Made by a program: the position numbers and the translations under genes. Shown here piece after piece: positions 50,324 to 60,120 of a DNA stretch of 64,000 bases. Positions within the stretch are counted from its first letter, which is position 1, and each line of letters opens with the position of its first letter. Under the pieces are notes generated by a model. It worked only from the letters and a program-made list of their open reading frames with translations. It was not told the origin of the DNA and ran no database searches. Source of the DNA: an uncultured Hungatella sp. (lineage in GTDB: Bacteria > Bacillota > Clostridia > Lachnospirales > Lachnospiraceae); NCBI GenBank assembly GCA_910585435.1, contig CAJUEJ010000018.1, forward strand, positions 1-64,000, in the 5' to 3' direction.

Positions 50324-51293
50324 CTTCGCCTCCAGACAGACATTTTACGGAGTCCTTAAGCCTTTTTGCCCAGCAATAAAACGGATAACTAAAAAAAGCT
50401 AAAAAAACAGATCCTTTTGTTACCCATGAGCGCTCCCGAAAATAAGGATCCCGCATCTCCTGTATAACCGCTTCTCTCATTTGATACAGCTCATTCTCAG
50501 GAAGACAATCCATAGCGCGTTTTAAAATTCTAAAATATGCCTCCTCCCAAAATCTGGCATTCTCTGTTCTCCCACAGTTCTGTTCACTGACCTCAATTCT
50601 TTTAAATACGCTGCCAGCCACCAATACACCATCTAACGTAAATCTTAAATGCCAGGATCCCCTTTCATTTTTTCTATAATAATACACAGCATCTGTAATA
50701 TATACAGCAGAGAGCCCCTTACAAATAAGTTCATAAAAAAACAGCGTATCTTCACCTAAGATGAGGCCTTCCTCAAATCGCAAAGCCCCTATAGCCTTTC
50801 TTTTAATCAGCTTTCCTCCGATTCCCCCAAAAATAAAGTTTTTCTGAGAAAATTGATCTATCAGGCTGCCGCTGTCAAACCGCTGCCATTCTCTGTCTCT
50901 TTTTCCTTTCTCCCTTCCATCGGTAAAGCACATATCTGTTGTCTTATACTTTCCGAAAGCAATATCTGCCTTTTGCAAAAGTATCTGTTCAAGCAGCACT
51001 TCCAGTGCGTCAGGAGCTATTGCATCATCACTGTCCAGAAAAAAAATGTATTCTCCCCGTGCTGCATCCAAAGCAGCATTTCTCGCCGCAGAAACCCCTC
51101 TGTGTCTCTGCACATAAAGATGAATTCGGGAATCTCCTCTCATAAACTCCTTACAGATTGCACAGGTAGAATCCACGGATCCATCATCTACAAGAAGAAG
51201 CTCAAAATCATGCTCTGTTTGTTTCAAAACAGAAGAGAGGCATTCTTTTAAGTAACATTCTGAATTATACATCGGCACAATAATCGAAATCAT
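50307..51293 (-). CDS. GT2 glycosyltransferase
   Basis: A 328-residue GT-A fold enzyme: MISIIVPMYNSECYLKECLSSVLKQTEHDFELLLVDDGSVDSTCAI, then the metal-binding EYIFFLDSDDAIAPDAL (DSDD). The C-terminal third is hydrophobic near YPFYCWAKRL, perhaps a membrane-associated end. Sugar donor unknown. It begins 9 nt after the ABC transporter gene and overlaps the next gene. Confidence 0.94.
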   Translation of the reverse strand: MISIIVPMYNSECYLKECLSSVLKQTEHDFELLLVDDGSVDSTCAICKEFMRGDSRIHLYVQRHRGVSAARNAALDAARGEYIFFLDSDDAIAPDALEVLLEQILLQKADIAFGKYKTTDMCFTDGREKGKRDREWQRFDSGSLIDQFSQKNFIFGGIGGKLIKRKAIGALRFEEGLILGEDTLFFYELICKGLSAVYITDAVYYYRKNERGSWHLRFTLDGVLVAGSVFKRIEVSEQNCGRTENARFWEEAYFRILKRAMDCLPENELYQMREAVIQEMRDPYFRERSWVTKGSVFLAFFSYPFYCWAKRLKDSVKCLSGGEDDKII

Positions 51294-51302
51294 TTTCTCA
51301 GT

Positions 51303-53003
51303 CTACCTAACTTGTACTAATTTCTGATTTTCTATTTTATAAATCTGATCGCATTCATTTGCCAGATTCATATGATGCGTAACAAGTAAAATAGTTTTAT
51401 TTTTCTTCACTGCTCTGATGGAGTCAATAACTGCCTTTTCTGTATCCATATCCAATGCTGCCATCGCTTCGTCCATAACAAGCAATTCAAAATCTTTGTA
51501 TAAAGCCCGAGCCAGGGCGATCCTTTGCCGCTGTCCCCCTGATACAGCCGCTCCATGCTCACCAATCAAACTGTAAATTCCTTCCGGCAGTTTATCTACA
51601 TCTTCTAATACCTGAGCAACAGCCAGAGATTGGCGGACCCGTTCATCATCAATTTCATCTGCAAAAAAAGCCACATTATTTCTGATAGTTTCCCCATTCA
51701 AATAGATTGTCTGCGGAATATAACTTACGATCTCACCCAGCATTCCTTTACATTTTCCCTGGCTGTCTGTTTCTGTTACAATATCATAATCATCATAAAA
51801 AATATTTCCCTGCTGAGGAACTAAAAGCCCCAGAACCAAATCTAGAAATGTGGTTTTTCCCACACCAGAAGGCCCAATAACTGCAATTGACTTTCCGGCT
51901 GGTAAATCAACCGACATATCTGTAAATATATCGATACCCTCCCTATAAGAAAAAGTCAAATTACGTATCCTTAATCCTTCGGATAACGAAATCCGTTTTT
52001 GTCTATGCCCTTCGCATACTTCTTCCTGCCTCTTTATTTTTTCATACTCTTCCATGTTTGTACGCAATGATTCACAGGCTCTTCTTTCAAACTCCACACT
52101 GTGCAGGCTTTTAACAATACTGCTTCCTATGGGAAGCATACGTACAAGGAGTGTAACAAAAACGATTGTTTCTGCAAAAACAGATGTCAGATTTATTTCC
52201 AACATGACCCCTAACAACATTCCAAAAAAGAAAACCGCCTGAATAATATTGTTTAAAAAAACACCAACTGTTGTATTTCTATACAAAAATTTTTCCTGCA
52301 TTTGTGCATATTTCTCGCCATACTTCTTAAAACGCCTCATAGCTGATTTCCAGCATTCATCTATCTTAAAAATCTTAAACATTCCATAGGAAACTGTAAT
52401 CTGCGCATTTAACCTGATTTCATATTTTCTTCTTTCTTCACCGTACACTTTCATATTTCTTCTGTTGAAAAAAAATACGAAAGTAACGCATAGAAAAAAT
52501 CCACAGCATCCTATTAAACCTATACCTTTTGCTACTGCTACAAGAGCTGCGCAAAAAGCTCCCGCTGTCAAGCTTGCACTTAGGATATCAATTCCATTTA
52601 TCAGCAGCCTCATGCAAGCCACACTGTCCCCACGAATCATAGTGATCGCCTGCATTGCTTCTCTATGATTATGCTTCAGCAAATCTTCTTTCATAAGAAG
52701 CTCATATAGTTTTATAGATAAATGATGTACTCCATGATAAAGTAATTCGTTTAAAATTTTACTTTTATATAATTCAAAAATCCCTTTCAGTATAATTAAA
52801 ATATTCATTCCCAGGACTAGCACAACAAAATCCTTAGATACATTAGCAGCGCCCACCAACTGATTCATAATAGGGAGCATCATTGAAATGCTGAATAAAT
52901 CCACGATCGGTGTCATAATACTTAAGATACTATATATACTTAATGTTCTCTTTCCCTTAATATCCAATATCGCAATCAAATATAAAAACATAGACAGCAT
53001 CAT
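51303..53003 (-). CDS. ABC exporter half-transporter (permease-ATPase fusion)
   Basis: A 566-residue MsbA/PglK-like half-transporter. Six membrane helices lie in residues ~1-300. The ATPase has Walker A GPSGVGKTT (377-385), the signature VSGGQRQRIALARAL, Walker B LLVMDEAMAALD and H-loop VTHHM. In a capsule cluster such flippases can move lipid-linked oligosaccharides (PglK type), which may overlap with the Wzx gene at 56246. It lies 15 nt after a GT2 gene. Confidence 0.93.
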   Translation of the reverse strand: MMLSMFLYLIAILDIKGKRTLSIYSILSIMTPIVDLFSISMMLPIMNQLVGAANVSKDFVVLVLGMNILIILKGIFELYKSKILNELLYHGVHHLSIKLYELLMKEDLLKHNHREAMQAITMIRGDSVACMRLLINGIDILSASLTAGAFCAALVAVAKGIGLIGCCGFFLCVTFVFFFNRRNMKVYGEERRKYEIRLNAQITVSYGMFKIFKIDECWKSAMRRFKKYGEKYAQMQEKFLYRNTTVGVFLNNIIQAVFFFGMLLGVMLEINLTSVFAETIVFVTLLVRMLPIGSSIVKSLHSVEFERRACESLRTNMEEYEKIKRQEEVCEGHRQKRISLSEGLRIRNLTFSYREGIDIFTDMSVDLPAGKSIAVIGPSGVGKTTFLDLVLGLLVPQQGNIFYDDYDIVTETDSQGKCKGMLGEIVSYIPQTIYLNGETIRNNVAFFADEIDDERVRQSLAVAQVLEDVDKLPEGIYSLIGEHGAAVSGGQRQRIALARALYKDFELLVMDEAMAALDMDTEKAVIDSIRAVKKNKTILLVTHHMNLANECDQIYKIENQKLVQVR

Positions 53004-53018
53004 TATTCTCCCACTTTC

Positions 53019-53915
53019 TTATCTTTTTCCCGCTGCATGTTCGTGGAAAATGCTTAATAAAAGTTTAGCCTCCATTGCTTTCAGATGTTTTCCATACTTT
53101 CGCGCAATGCTGTACCTGCGCTGTAATTTCCAGCATATAATCTTCTTTTTTTCAGAAAAACAGCGGATATGGCAGATTCTGCCTATCTCATCTATTAATT
53201 TTTCAAACCCCTTATATCTGTCTTCTTCTTCTTTCTGTGTCCTTGTTTTTCTGGAATGGCTGTCTTCATGTACACGGACTCCATATAAGGTTTCCGGAAT
53301 CGTATGGCAGTTATAACGGTACATATATGGAAGCAGCATCTGAAAATTCTGCCCCACAGGAGATTCCGGAATGCATCGTTTCGGATAAACAGTAAAAAAA
53401 TCTTTTGTCCTAAGCATATAACAGCCGCAGCATACAAATGTTCTGCTGTATAAAATATCCCAAAAAAGCTTCTCTTCTGTTATATCCCCAATTTTCTCAT
53501 TGTCTGACACCATCTGCCCATCATCGTCAAAGTAAAACATAAGAGAACGGACACTGCTGTATTCCGGATTCCCTGCCAAAAAATCCACTCTTTTTTTAAT
53601 AGAATCCTTTTCCAGCACATCGTCGCTGTCCGGCCATATCAGATATTCACCTTGAATCCGTTCAAGTCCTCTGTTAATTGCTGCCGATGCATTCTTGTGG
53701 CGTGTGTATACAATTTGGTATTCATATCCTTTGTCTGCAAATTTCTCTCTGTATCCCTCTGCAATCTCCAGCGTATGATCCTCTGAGCCGTCGTCTACAA
53801 GTATCATTTCAATCAGTGGATAGCTCTGTCGTAAAACAGAGTCTAACATATAACCTATATACTTTTCTCCATTCCACACAGGTGTGATGCAGGAAACCAG
53901 GCCTTTCTTCTGCAC
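53019..53915 (-). CDS. GT2 glycosyltransferase
   Basis: A 298-residue enzyme: LVSCITPVWNGEKYIGYMLDSVLRQSYPLIEMILVDDGSEDHTLEIAEGY, then EYLIWPDSDDVLEKDSI (DSDD). I chose GTG53915 because AAGGAGG sits 5 nt upstream inside a possible earlier TTG start at 53933. The C-terminal ~60 residues are basic and helical (RYSIARKYGKHLKAMEAKLLL). It is located 27 nt downstream of the next GT2 gene. Confidence 0.92.
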   Translation of the reverse strand: MQKKGLVSCITPVWNGEKYIGYMLDSVLRQSYPLIEMILVDDGSEDHTLEIAEGYREKFADKGYEYQIVYTRHKNASAAINRGLERIQGEYLIWPDSDDVLEKDSIKKRVDFLAGNPEYSSVRSLMFYFDDDGQMVSDNEKIGDITEEKLFWDILYSRTFVCCGCYMLRTKDFFTVYPKRCIPESPVGQNFQMLLPYMYRYNCHTIPETLYGVRVHEDSHSRKTRTQKEEEDRYKGFEKLIDEIGRICHIRCFSEKKKIICWKLQRRYSIARKYGKHLKAMEAKLLLSIFHEHAAGKR

Positions 53916-53942
53916 TGTACCCTCCTTTGCCAATATCCGTCC

Positions 53943-54947
53943 CTACTGCCTTTTCTCTTTTATTTTACGGTAGAAAGGACGTAATCTGCTTAAGAAAAAA
54001 TAAACCGGTGAAAAAAAGAAACATGAAAAAAACAAAATCCTTCTTCTCAATGCCAGTTCTTTAAATAGTGGAGATTTCATTTCCTCAACTGCTTCTCTTT
54101 TTAAAGCGTTAAACCCGCTCTCATCATCTGCCTCCTTTATTTTCGTGCAGGCGATTTCTGCAACGTCTAAAAACAGCCTTTCCCATGACAATGCAAAATA
54201 AAAATTATCCTTTTGGAATTCGCTGTCCCTGATTTTTTGTATACATTTATAATAACACTTAGCATTTTCTATTGTGACAGACCGTGTCATACTTTCTGGG
54301 TTTACCCGGTAGTAATACCAGCCAATATCTAAATAAACCATCCGTATCTGCTGAGAACATATGTGATACATAAATAAAGTATCCTCACCCCATGTCACAT
54401 TCTCTTCAAAACGCAATTTCCCTATACAGTCACGGCGTATATTTACTCCGCCAACCCGTGATAAATCATGCACATTTTTTATATGAAACCATTGGTCAAG
54501 CTCCCTACCCTCTACCACCTGACATGGCGGTCTTTTATCGTTTTCGGATGCTTTTTCCAACGCATTTTTCAATTGCTGGGTACTCTGCTCTAAAAGAGAA
54601 CAAAGCACTAATTCCGCCCCCAGTCTCTCCGCCTGCTTTACAGATTCTTCTATAAGCAGCGGATGAATCGCATCATCACTGTCCAGGAAAAAAATATATT
54701 CTCCCGAAGCAATATCAAGCGCATAATTTCTGGCTGAAGATGCTCCCTTATTCTTTTGACTGAATATCTGTATCCTGTTATCTGTATTTCTCAATTCCTG
54801 ACACAATTTCATACTACTATCCGTAGATCCATCATTAATTATAAGAATCTCCAATGATGGATAGGTTTGAGACAGTACTGATTGAATACATTGCTGTATA
54901 TGCCGCTCAGAATTATACATCGGAATAATGACAGATACTGTTTTCAT
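53943..54947 (-). CDS. GT2 glycosyltransferase
   Basis: A 334-residue enzyme: TVSVIIPMYNSERHIQQCIQSVLSQTYPSLEILIINDGSTDSSMKLC and EYIFFLDSDDAIHPLLI. It closely resembles the GT2 at 50307 in its start and in a hydrophobic C-terminus (RRRILFFSCFFFSPVYFFLS), suggesting duplication within the cluster. Start ATG54947 is near a modest AAGAGAATT. Sugar donor and acceptor unknown. Confidence 0.93.
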   Translation of the reverse strand: MKTVSVIIPMYNSERHIQQCIQSVLSQTYPSLEILIINDGSTDSSMKLCQELRNTDNRIQIFSQKNKGASSARNYALDIASGEYIFFLDSDDAIHPLLIEESVKQAERLGAELVLCSLLEQSTQQLKNALEKASENDKRPPCQVVEGRELDQWFHIKNVHDLSRVGGVNIRRDCIGKLRFEENVTWGEDTLFMYHICSQQIRMVYLDIGWYYYRVNPESMTRSVTIENAKCYYKCIQKIRDSEFQKDNFYFALSWERLFLDVAEIACTKIKEADDESGFNALKREAVEEMKSPLFKELALRRRILFFSCFFFSPVYFFLSRLRPFYRKIKEKRQ

Positions 54948-55050
54948 AATTCTCTTTTCCTAATTACGTAATTTTCTTATATTTTATTTCATTCTGCATG
55001 CCTCAAGCTCTTTACATAGGCTTTGCTGTTCCTGACGCGAAAAATTATAA

Positions 55051-56253
55051 TCAGATAATTTTATGTTCTCTTTGTCTGAAAAGGTTCTTTATATTCTGTA
55101 TGATTATCTTTCTACTTTTTTGTATAATGAATATTTTTTCAATACCATCATATCCCTTTTCAGAATAAGCTTTCATTAATTTATATCGCAGTTTTGAATG
55201 TATTACAGGATGTCTAAGCCGGGTATTGATTATCTTTACCTTAGAAATATTAACATCCTTTTTAATGATTAAACCTCCATACCGCTTGAGAAGTTCTTTC
55301 CCTTGTTTAGTATTTACAAGGAGACATGAAATCCCTGAATCATTAGAAAAAACACCCCCGTTTTCCCGCATTAATTCAGGGCTGTATTTTTCTGCTCCCC
55401 AGTAATCGCCTATTGTCAAATCGCCAATTCTATTCTCTTGTGCAAATGGACATTTGTAACAGCAGTCCCGACACAATTCTCCATCAAGAAAAAATCTATA
55501 ATATGAAGAGCTATCCGGATTGATTTTTTCTGAAATACTATCTCCACTAAAATTTTTACCAGTAATTCTTCCATTATGCCCCCATCCGCTTTTCTTATCA
55601 CGAAACACAAAATTCTGAATTACAAGATTCCTTTTTTCAGATTCTGTCTGGATATAGTCTTCAAAAATTTTTTTACTGGGAACTCCATGACAAATAATAT
55701 CTATTGTATAAAACAAATCAGAATATTGATTTCCAACATAGGTTTTCATTGCCGCTACCTGGCAGGGCGTACCTGAAAATAAAACCTTTCTCCCTTCTTT
55801 TAAATATGCAAGGACTTTATAAAATGTCTCAGCCGTATAGCTCTGAACATATTTAGATCCCTGCAGTCTGGGAAGATCACGCAACGAATCTGTAAAAATA
55901 TGTTTAACTGTTACATTTCCATTATCCAATTCCATTGCAGCACCACATACACTTCCCTTATCAGTAATGAACGCATATGCTAACGCAGAAAATACACCGC
56001 CTGATGCAGACATAGATAATTGTAAATCATCACTGTTAACTGCAGCATAGCACTCTTTTGTCAAGATTGTCTTTTTAGAATTAAATGAGCAGTTTTTCCT
56101 GCATGCCCCACAATTTGTACAAAGATTTTGATCGATCTCCGGATACCAGAATCCATATTTATCCTCTTTCAGCTTAATTGCAGATTTAGCGCAAATCTGT
56201 GCACACATCCCGCATCCGCAACAGTTCTCTTTCGAGTCATACACATTAAGCAT
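55051..56253 (-). CDS. F420-hydrogenase beta-like Fe-S flavoprotein (second)
   Basis: A ~400-residue relative of the protein at 49235, with the same two Fe-S motifs (CCGCGMCAQIC; CTNCGACRKNCSF), GTPCQVAAMKTYVGNQYSDLFYTIDIICHGVPSKKIFEDYI and CRDCCYKCPFAQENRIGDLTIGDYWG. I chose ATG56253, with GGAGG about 10 nt upstream; it overlaps the flippase gene by 8 nt. The frame is open upstream but runs into the flippase gene. Codon use is more AT-rich than in the first copy. Confidence 0.88.
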   Translation of the reverse strand: MLNVYDSKENCCGCGMCAQICAKSAIKLKEDKYGFWYPEIDQNLCTNCGACRKNCSFNSKKTILTKECYAAVNSDDLQLSMSASGGVFSALAYAFITDKGSVCGAAMELDNGNVTVKHIFTDSLRDLPRLQGSKYVQSYTAETFYKVLAYLKEGRKVLFSGTPCQVAAMKTYVGNQYSDLFYTIDIICHGVPSKKIFEDYIQTESEKRNLVIQNFVFRDKKSGWGHNGRITGKNFSGDSISEKINPDSSSYYRFFLDGELCRDCCYKCPFAQENRIGDLTIGDYWGAEKYSPELMRENGGVFSNDSGISCLLVNTKQGKELLKRYGGLIIKKDVNISKVKIINTRLRHPVIHSKLRYKLMKAYSEKGYDGIEKIFIIQKSRKIIIQNIKNLFRQREHKII

Positions 56254-57796
56254 TACGATGATTCCTCCATAAATCATTAGAAAACATTTGTTTAACCACA
56301 CATATACTGTCCTTAAAAAGCGGATATCTGAAATACACCACAACAAAAAACATATTAGGCAAGAAAACACTGATACACAACTTTATAATAAAAGTAATAA
56401 TACCACTATTTGGAATCATCGCACAAATCAGGTTAACAAAAACAGCTGCAATCCCCATAACTATAAGATATACTATCATTTGTTTTACAAATTTCCTTAA
56501 ACTTTCATCTCTAAAAATCAGACTGAAAACGTTTCTGGTTATCCAGGGTCCACTAATAAGAAATATACTTATAATTGTAGAAAGGACTATACCATAAATA
56601 CCTGCTGCCTTGACAAACATCAAATTCAGCGCCAAATTCACTAATCCGGAGATCAAAGGTCTATATCTATCTTCGTGCCAAATCCCAGATGCATCTTTAT
56701 ATACGCTCATCATCATTACATATTCATATCCCAAAAAGTAAATACAAAGCATAAACACTACAGAGTAATTTAAAAGCAACTCTTCTCCCATCCAGAGGAT
56801 CATAAAAGACTGGAATAACGAACTAAAGCAGCAGATACAAAACCCTAAAATCCAAATCTCTATAAATATAAACATATTGAAAATCTTAAAATTATCTTTA
56901 AGAGACTTCGTAATCATACTATTCCCAATACTGGCACGCACAGAATTATTTAAAATAGCCATAAAAGCCATTACAGCATTTAAAATAAGAAAATAATTTT
57001 GATAAACAGCCAATACTTCCAATCCTAAAAAGGATGAAATCACAATAGTGTCAGCAGAATTTACAATTACACCTCCAAATCTGGCCGTAAATAAATCTCT
57101 GATTCTCTGATTAATAGAATGTATTTCCCTCTTAGGAAGTTTTCCCTTCGGCTTATACTTTGGATACATCTTTTGTGATATAATCGCGGTGATCAAATTA
57201 TTTAACACCTGCGATAATAAAATAGAAATAGCATAATAATAATAATTCCGGAATATATATAACGCTGCCAGTTGCATGGAATACTTTAAAGTATCTGTTA
57301 TAATAGTCACTTTGCTAATAATATCCTGACGTTGATATGCATTTAAAATACTGTTCCTATAGGCAAACATCCAGTATGTAGACACTGTTGCTCCCAGGTT
57401 GATGATATAGAGTATATAAATATTTATTTTATCTGGCATTTCTCTGCTTATCAAACATGGAATAAATGGTGTAAGAATCAAACCTCCAACTAATATAATC
57501 ATCCCAATTATATGATAATATATTTTATACAAACGCATTAAAGCACAAATTCTTTCATCATCTTCTTCCACAATAGGTCTGTACATGGAAAAAACCATGG
57601 CGCTTCCTATGCCTAGTTCCGCCAGGTTTAAAATCTGCAGAATTGATGTAAAAAGGCCGTTTAATCCCAAATATTGTATGCCTAATGTATAGACCATTAT
57701 TGTTCTGAATATAAATGGCAAAACAAGTTGATAAATTTTTAACAGTACGCCAAATACAATATTCCGTTTTGTATTTTCTATTTTACTTACCTTCAT
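56246..57796 (-). CDS. Wzx-type polysaccharide flippase
   Basis: A 516-residue MOP-superfamily membrane protein with about fourteen predicted helices. It opens with NIVFGVLLKIYQLVLPFIFRTIMVYTLGIQYLGLNGLFTSILQILNLAELGIGSAMVFSMY, the usual Wzx/RfbX start. It would move the lipid-linked repeat unit across the membrane for polymerisation. The gene is notably AT-rich. The start lies 32 nt after the pyruvyltransferase gene, in the same direction. Confidence 0.93.
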   Translation of the reverse strand: MKVSKIENTKRNIVFGVLLKIYQLVLPFIFRTIMVYTLGIQYLGLNGLFTSILQILNLAELGIGSAMVFSMYRPIVEEDDERICALMRLYKIYYHIIGMIILVGGLILTPFIPCLISREMPDKINIYILYIINLGATVSTYWMFAYRNSILNAYQRQDIISKVTIITDTLKYSMQLAALYIFRNYYYYAISILLSQVLNNLITAIISQKMYPKYKPKGKLPKREIHSINQRIRDLFTARFGGVIVNSADTIVISSFLGLEVLAVYQNYFLILNAVMAFMAILNNSVRASIGNSMITKSLKDNFKIFNMFIFIEIWILGFCICCFSSLFQSFMILWMGEELLLNYSVVFMLCIYFLGYEYVMMMSVYKDASGIWHEDRYRPLISGLVNLALNLMFVKAAGIYGIVLSTIISIFLISGPWITRNVFSLIFRDESLRKFVKQMIVYLIVMGIAAVFVNLICAMIPNSGIITFIIKLCISVFLPNMFFVVVYFRYPLFKDSICVVKQMFSNDLWRNHRNA

Positions 57797-57828
57797 ATAT
57801 CAATCCTTACTCTTATAATATAATTCTT

Positions 57829-58917
57829 TTATGTTTTACTTATACTCTCTTTCAGATACTGAATCGATTCTGTCCTCCAAATATTCAATTTATCTCTAGC
57901 TATTCTGTAATCAATATCACAGTCAATAAGGAATCCCTCATGATACAGCTGTTGTTTCAAGTCTAATCTTTCCAGCAAGTCTGTCATACGCGAAAAACTT
58001 TTTTTAGTAGAAAAGGTACAAAACTTTTTTTCAAAGATAATTGAAAATATTGTTGCATGAAAAGAATTGGTAATAATATAATCTGCAGCATTTAAATAGC
58101 TAAGAAATCCCTCAGGGCTAATACCATAAATGTTTACCGCGTTTCTGTATTGTTTTCGCTTCTTTTTAGAAATATAAACTATTTTTTTCCCCATTTTCAG
58201 ACTCTGCTTCTGTGCATACTCAATCAGCTCTAAGGAATCCTCAAGCATATAAACAAAAATATATCCTGAAGATGTGCAGGGATACATGATTTCAATATAG
58301 TCCTTCTTCTCCAATAACAAGGTCGGATCGACAACAACTTTAATTTCTTTATCCGTCATCCTCTGAAGCAAGGGCAATATACTCTTCTCACGGATAGAAA
58401 GAAAATCCAATCTGTTAATATACCTCGTTACCTGATTCAATTCATCCTGTTTAAAAACTAAATGTCCCATACTCGGTGCATACGCAACCTTTCTCTTTTC
58501 AGATATAGAGAACTGCAAATAGTAGGCCGGTTCAACGCCATTAGTGCAATCCGGATTCCAAATCTGATCACTGCCGCAAATAAAAACGTCAAATAATGAA
58601 TTTAATTCGCATAACTGATTGTAATCCTTATATCTTTTATCCGTAAGTGATATATATTTCTTTATAAAAAGTTCAAACGCCCTTTTTCTTTTTAAATTTC
58701 TTCCAAAATATATGATATCTGCCCCTAAAGCAGTTGGATATGTTTTGTATAAATATTTTCTGAAAAGATGATATTGTTTAAAATCTTCCCTGTGTATAAA
58801 ATCTATAATTTTTGCCTCTCCAACATTCTCTTTGATATATTTTTGTAAGGCAAAAGCCTGCAATATTGATCCATAATTATAGGATCTATGAAATGTGATT
58901 ATACCTATTCTATCCAT
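57829..58917 (-). CDS. Polysaccharide pyruvyl transferase family protein (second)
   Basis: A 362-residue relative of the protein at 48062: IGIITFHRSYNYGSILQAFALQKYIKENVG, FICGSDQVWNPDCTNGVEPAYYLQF, VDPTLLLEKKDYIE and YIITNSFHATIFSIIFEKKFCTF. It likely adds a pyruvate ketal to a different sugar or position. It is separated from its F420-beta-like partner (55051) only by the flippase gene. Confidence 0.92.
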   Translation of the reverse strand: MDRIGIITFHRSYNYGSILQAFALQKYIKENVGEAKIIDFIHREDFKQYHLFRKYLYKTYPTALGADIIYFGRNLKRKRAFELFIKKYISLTDKRYKDYNQLCELNSLFDVFICGSDQIWNPDCTNGVEPAYYLQFSISEKRKVAYAPSMGHLVFKQDELNQVTRYINRLDFLSIREKSILPLLQRMTDKEIKVVVDPTLLLEKKDYIEIMYPCTSSGYIFVYMLEDSLELIEYAQKQSLKMGKKIVYISKKKRKQYRNAVNIYGISPEGFLSYLNAADYIITNSFHATIFSIIFEKKFCTFSTKKSFSRMTDLLERLDLKQQLYHEGFLIDCDIDYRIARDKLNIWRTESIQYLKESISKT

Positions 58918-58980
58918 TTATTAATCCTGTATAAACGCTGTAGCCTGCTCCTTATCTCTTTTATAACGATTTTTATAAGG

Positions 58981-60060
58981 TCAGTCAAAATAGTCTACCA
59001 TGAATCCTTTTAATATCCTGCAGCGAACCATCATACAAAATCGCAAATACCATTCCAAGGGATACAAAACTGTAAAACAATCAAAAAGAAATCTTAATAA
59101 AGTCTTATCAATCCCCATATGATACAAACGCACAGGGTAAGGATAAAGATTCTCTTTTGTTAAAATTTGAAGTATATGTTCAAAGATATTTCTATCCGCC
59201 TTATAAATGAGATGGCTTAATATTTTTCGTATCTCATAACATATCATCTCCTCCAGTTCTTTCTGTCCCATAGGAACCCTGAGATTTTGAGATTTTCCGT
59301 CAATCAGATTATCCAATATCTTTTTATGATAAATGGCCACTTTGCATCTTCCCTGTATATAATGCTCAAAATGATTATCATCCATAAAAGTGTGAAGAGT
59401 GCTTGTTCCATATTGCCGGTAATGATAAATTTCCCTGTCTATATATCCACAATCCGCAACACATCGATTTAACCATAAATTGAATTCCTCATCCTCAAAA
59501 TAAGAAACGCCCTCCAAAAACTGTAAATTATATTTTATTATAACGGTTCTCCGAACAAGATAATTCCAAACTATTTTCCAATCTGGCGTAATGCGGCTCT
59601 TTTCCATTTCTAACCCATCTTTAAAAAAAATAATATCTTTTTCCTCTATCTTTTCACTATCCTTATTAGCAGGACTTTCCTTTTTGCCGTCCTTAAATCT
59701 TATGTAGCCATACATCAGTTTATCTAAGTTATTCTTAACGGCCATTTTATATAAATTTCCAAGTATTCCTGCAGACAAATAATCATCTGGATCCACAAAA
59801 CATATATATTCTCCTCCTGCCCTTCTCACTCCCTCATTTCTGGCCGCGCTTACTCCTTTGTTTTCCTGCTGGAATACTTTAATCTGCTTGTACTCTTCTG
59901 CATAATCCTCCGCAATTTTTCCACTAAGATCCGTGCTTCCATCATCAATACAGATTATCTCATACTCTTCATCGGAAAGACTTTGCTGAATCAAAGAGTC
60001 CAAACATTCTTTAATATACATTTCCACATTATACACAGGAACAATCACAGAAAGCTTCAC
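58981..60060 (-). CDS. GT2 glycosyltransferase
   Basis: A 359-residue enzyme: LSVIVPVYNVEMYIKECLDSLIQQSLSDEEYEIICIDDGSTDLSGKIAEDY and EYICFVDPDDYLSAGIL (DPDD). It is very similar to the GT2 at 60121 along its length, including RKILSHLIYKADRNIFEHILQIL and the C-terminal LYPLEWYLRFCM, so the two are probably a recent duplication. It starts with GTG60060 behind GGAGGACAAAT. Confidence 0.93.
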   Translation of the reverse strand: MKLSVIVPVYNVEMYIKECLDSLIQQSLSDEEYEIICIDDGSTDLSGKIAEDYAEEYKQIKVFQQENKGVSAARNEGVRRAGGEYICFVDPDDYLSAGILGNLYKMAVKNNLDKLMYGYIRFKDGKKESPANKDSEKIEEKDIIFFKDGLEMEKSRITPDWKIVWNYLVRRTVIIKYNLQFLEGVSYFEDEEFNLWLNRCVADCGYIDREIYHYRQYGTSTLHTFMDDNHFEHYIQGRCKVAIYHKKILDNLIDGKSQNLRVPMGQKELEEMICYEIRKILSHLIYKADRNIFEHILQILTKENLYPYPVRLYHMGIDKTLLRFLFDCFTVLYPLEWYLRFCMMVRCRILKGFMVDYFD

Positions 60061-60120
60061 ATTTGTCCTCCATCTTTTTTCACCTTTTTAATTTGTCAAC
60101 ACTGCCTTATATATTAACCC

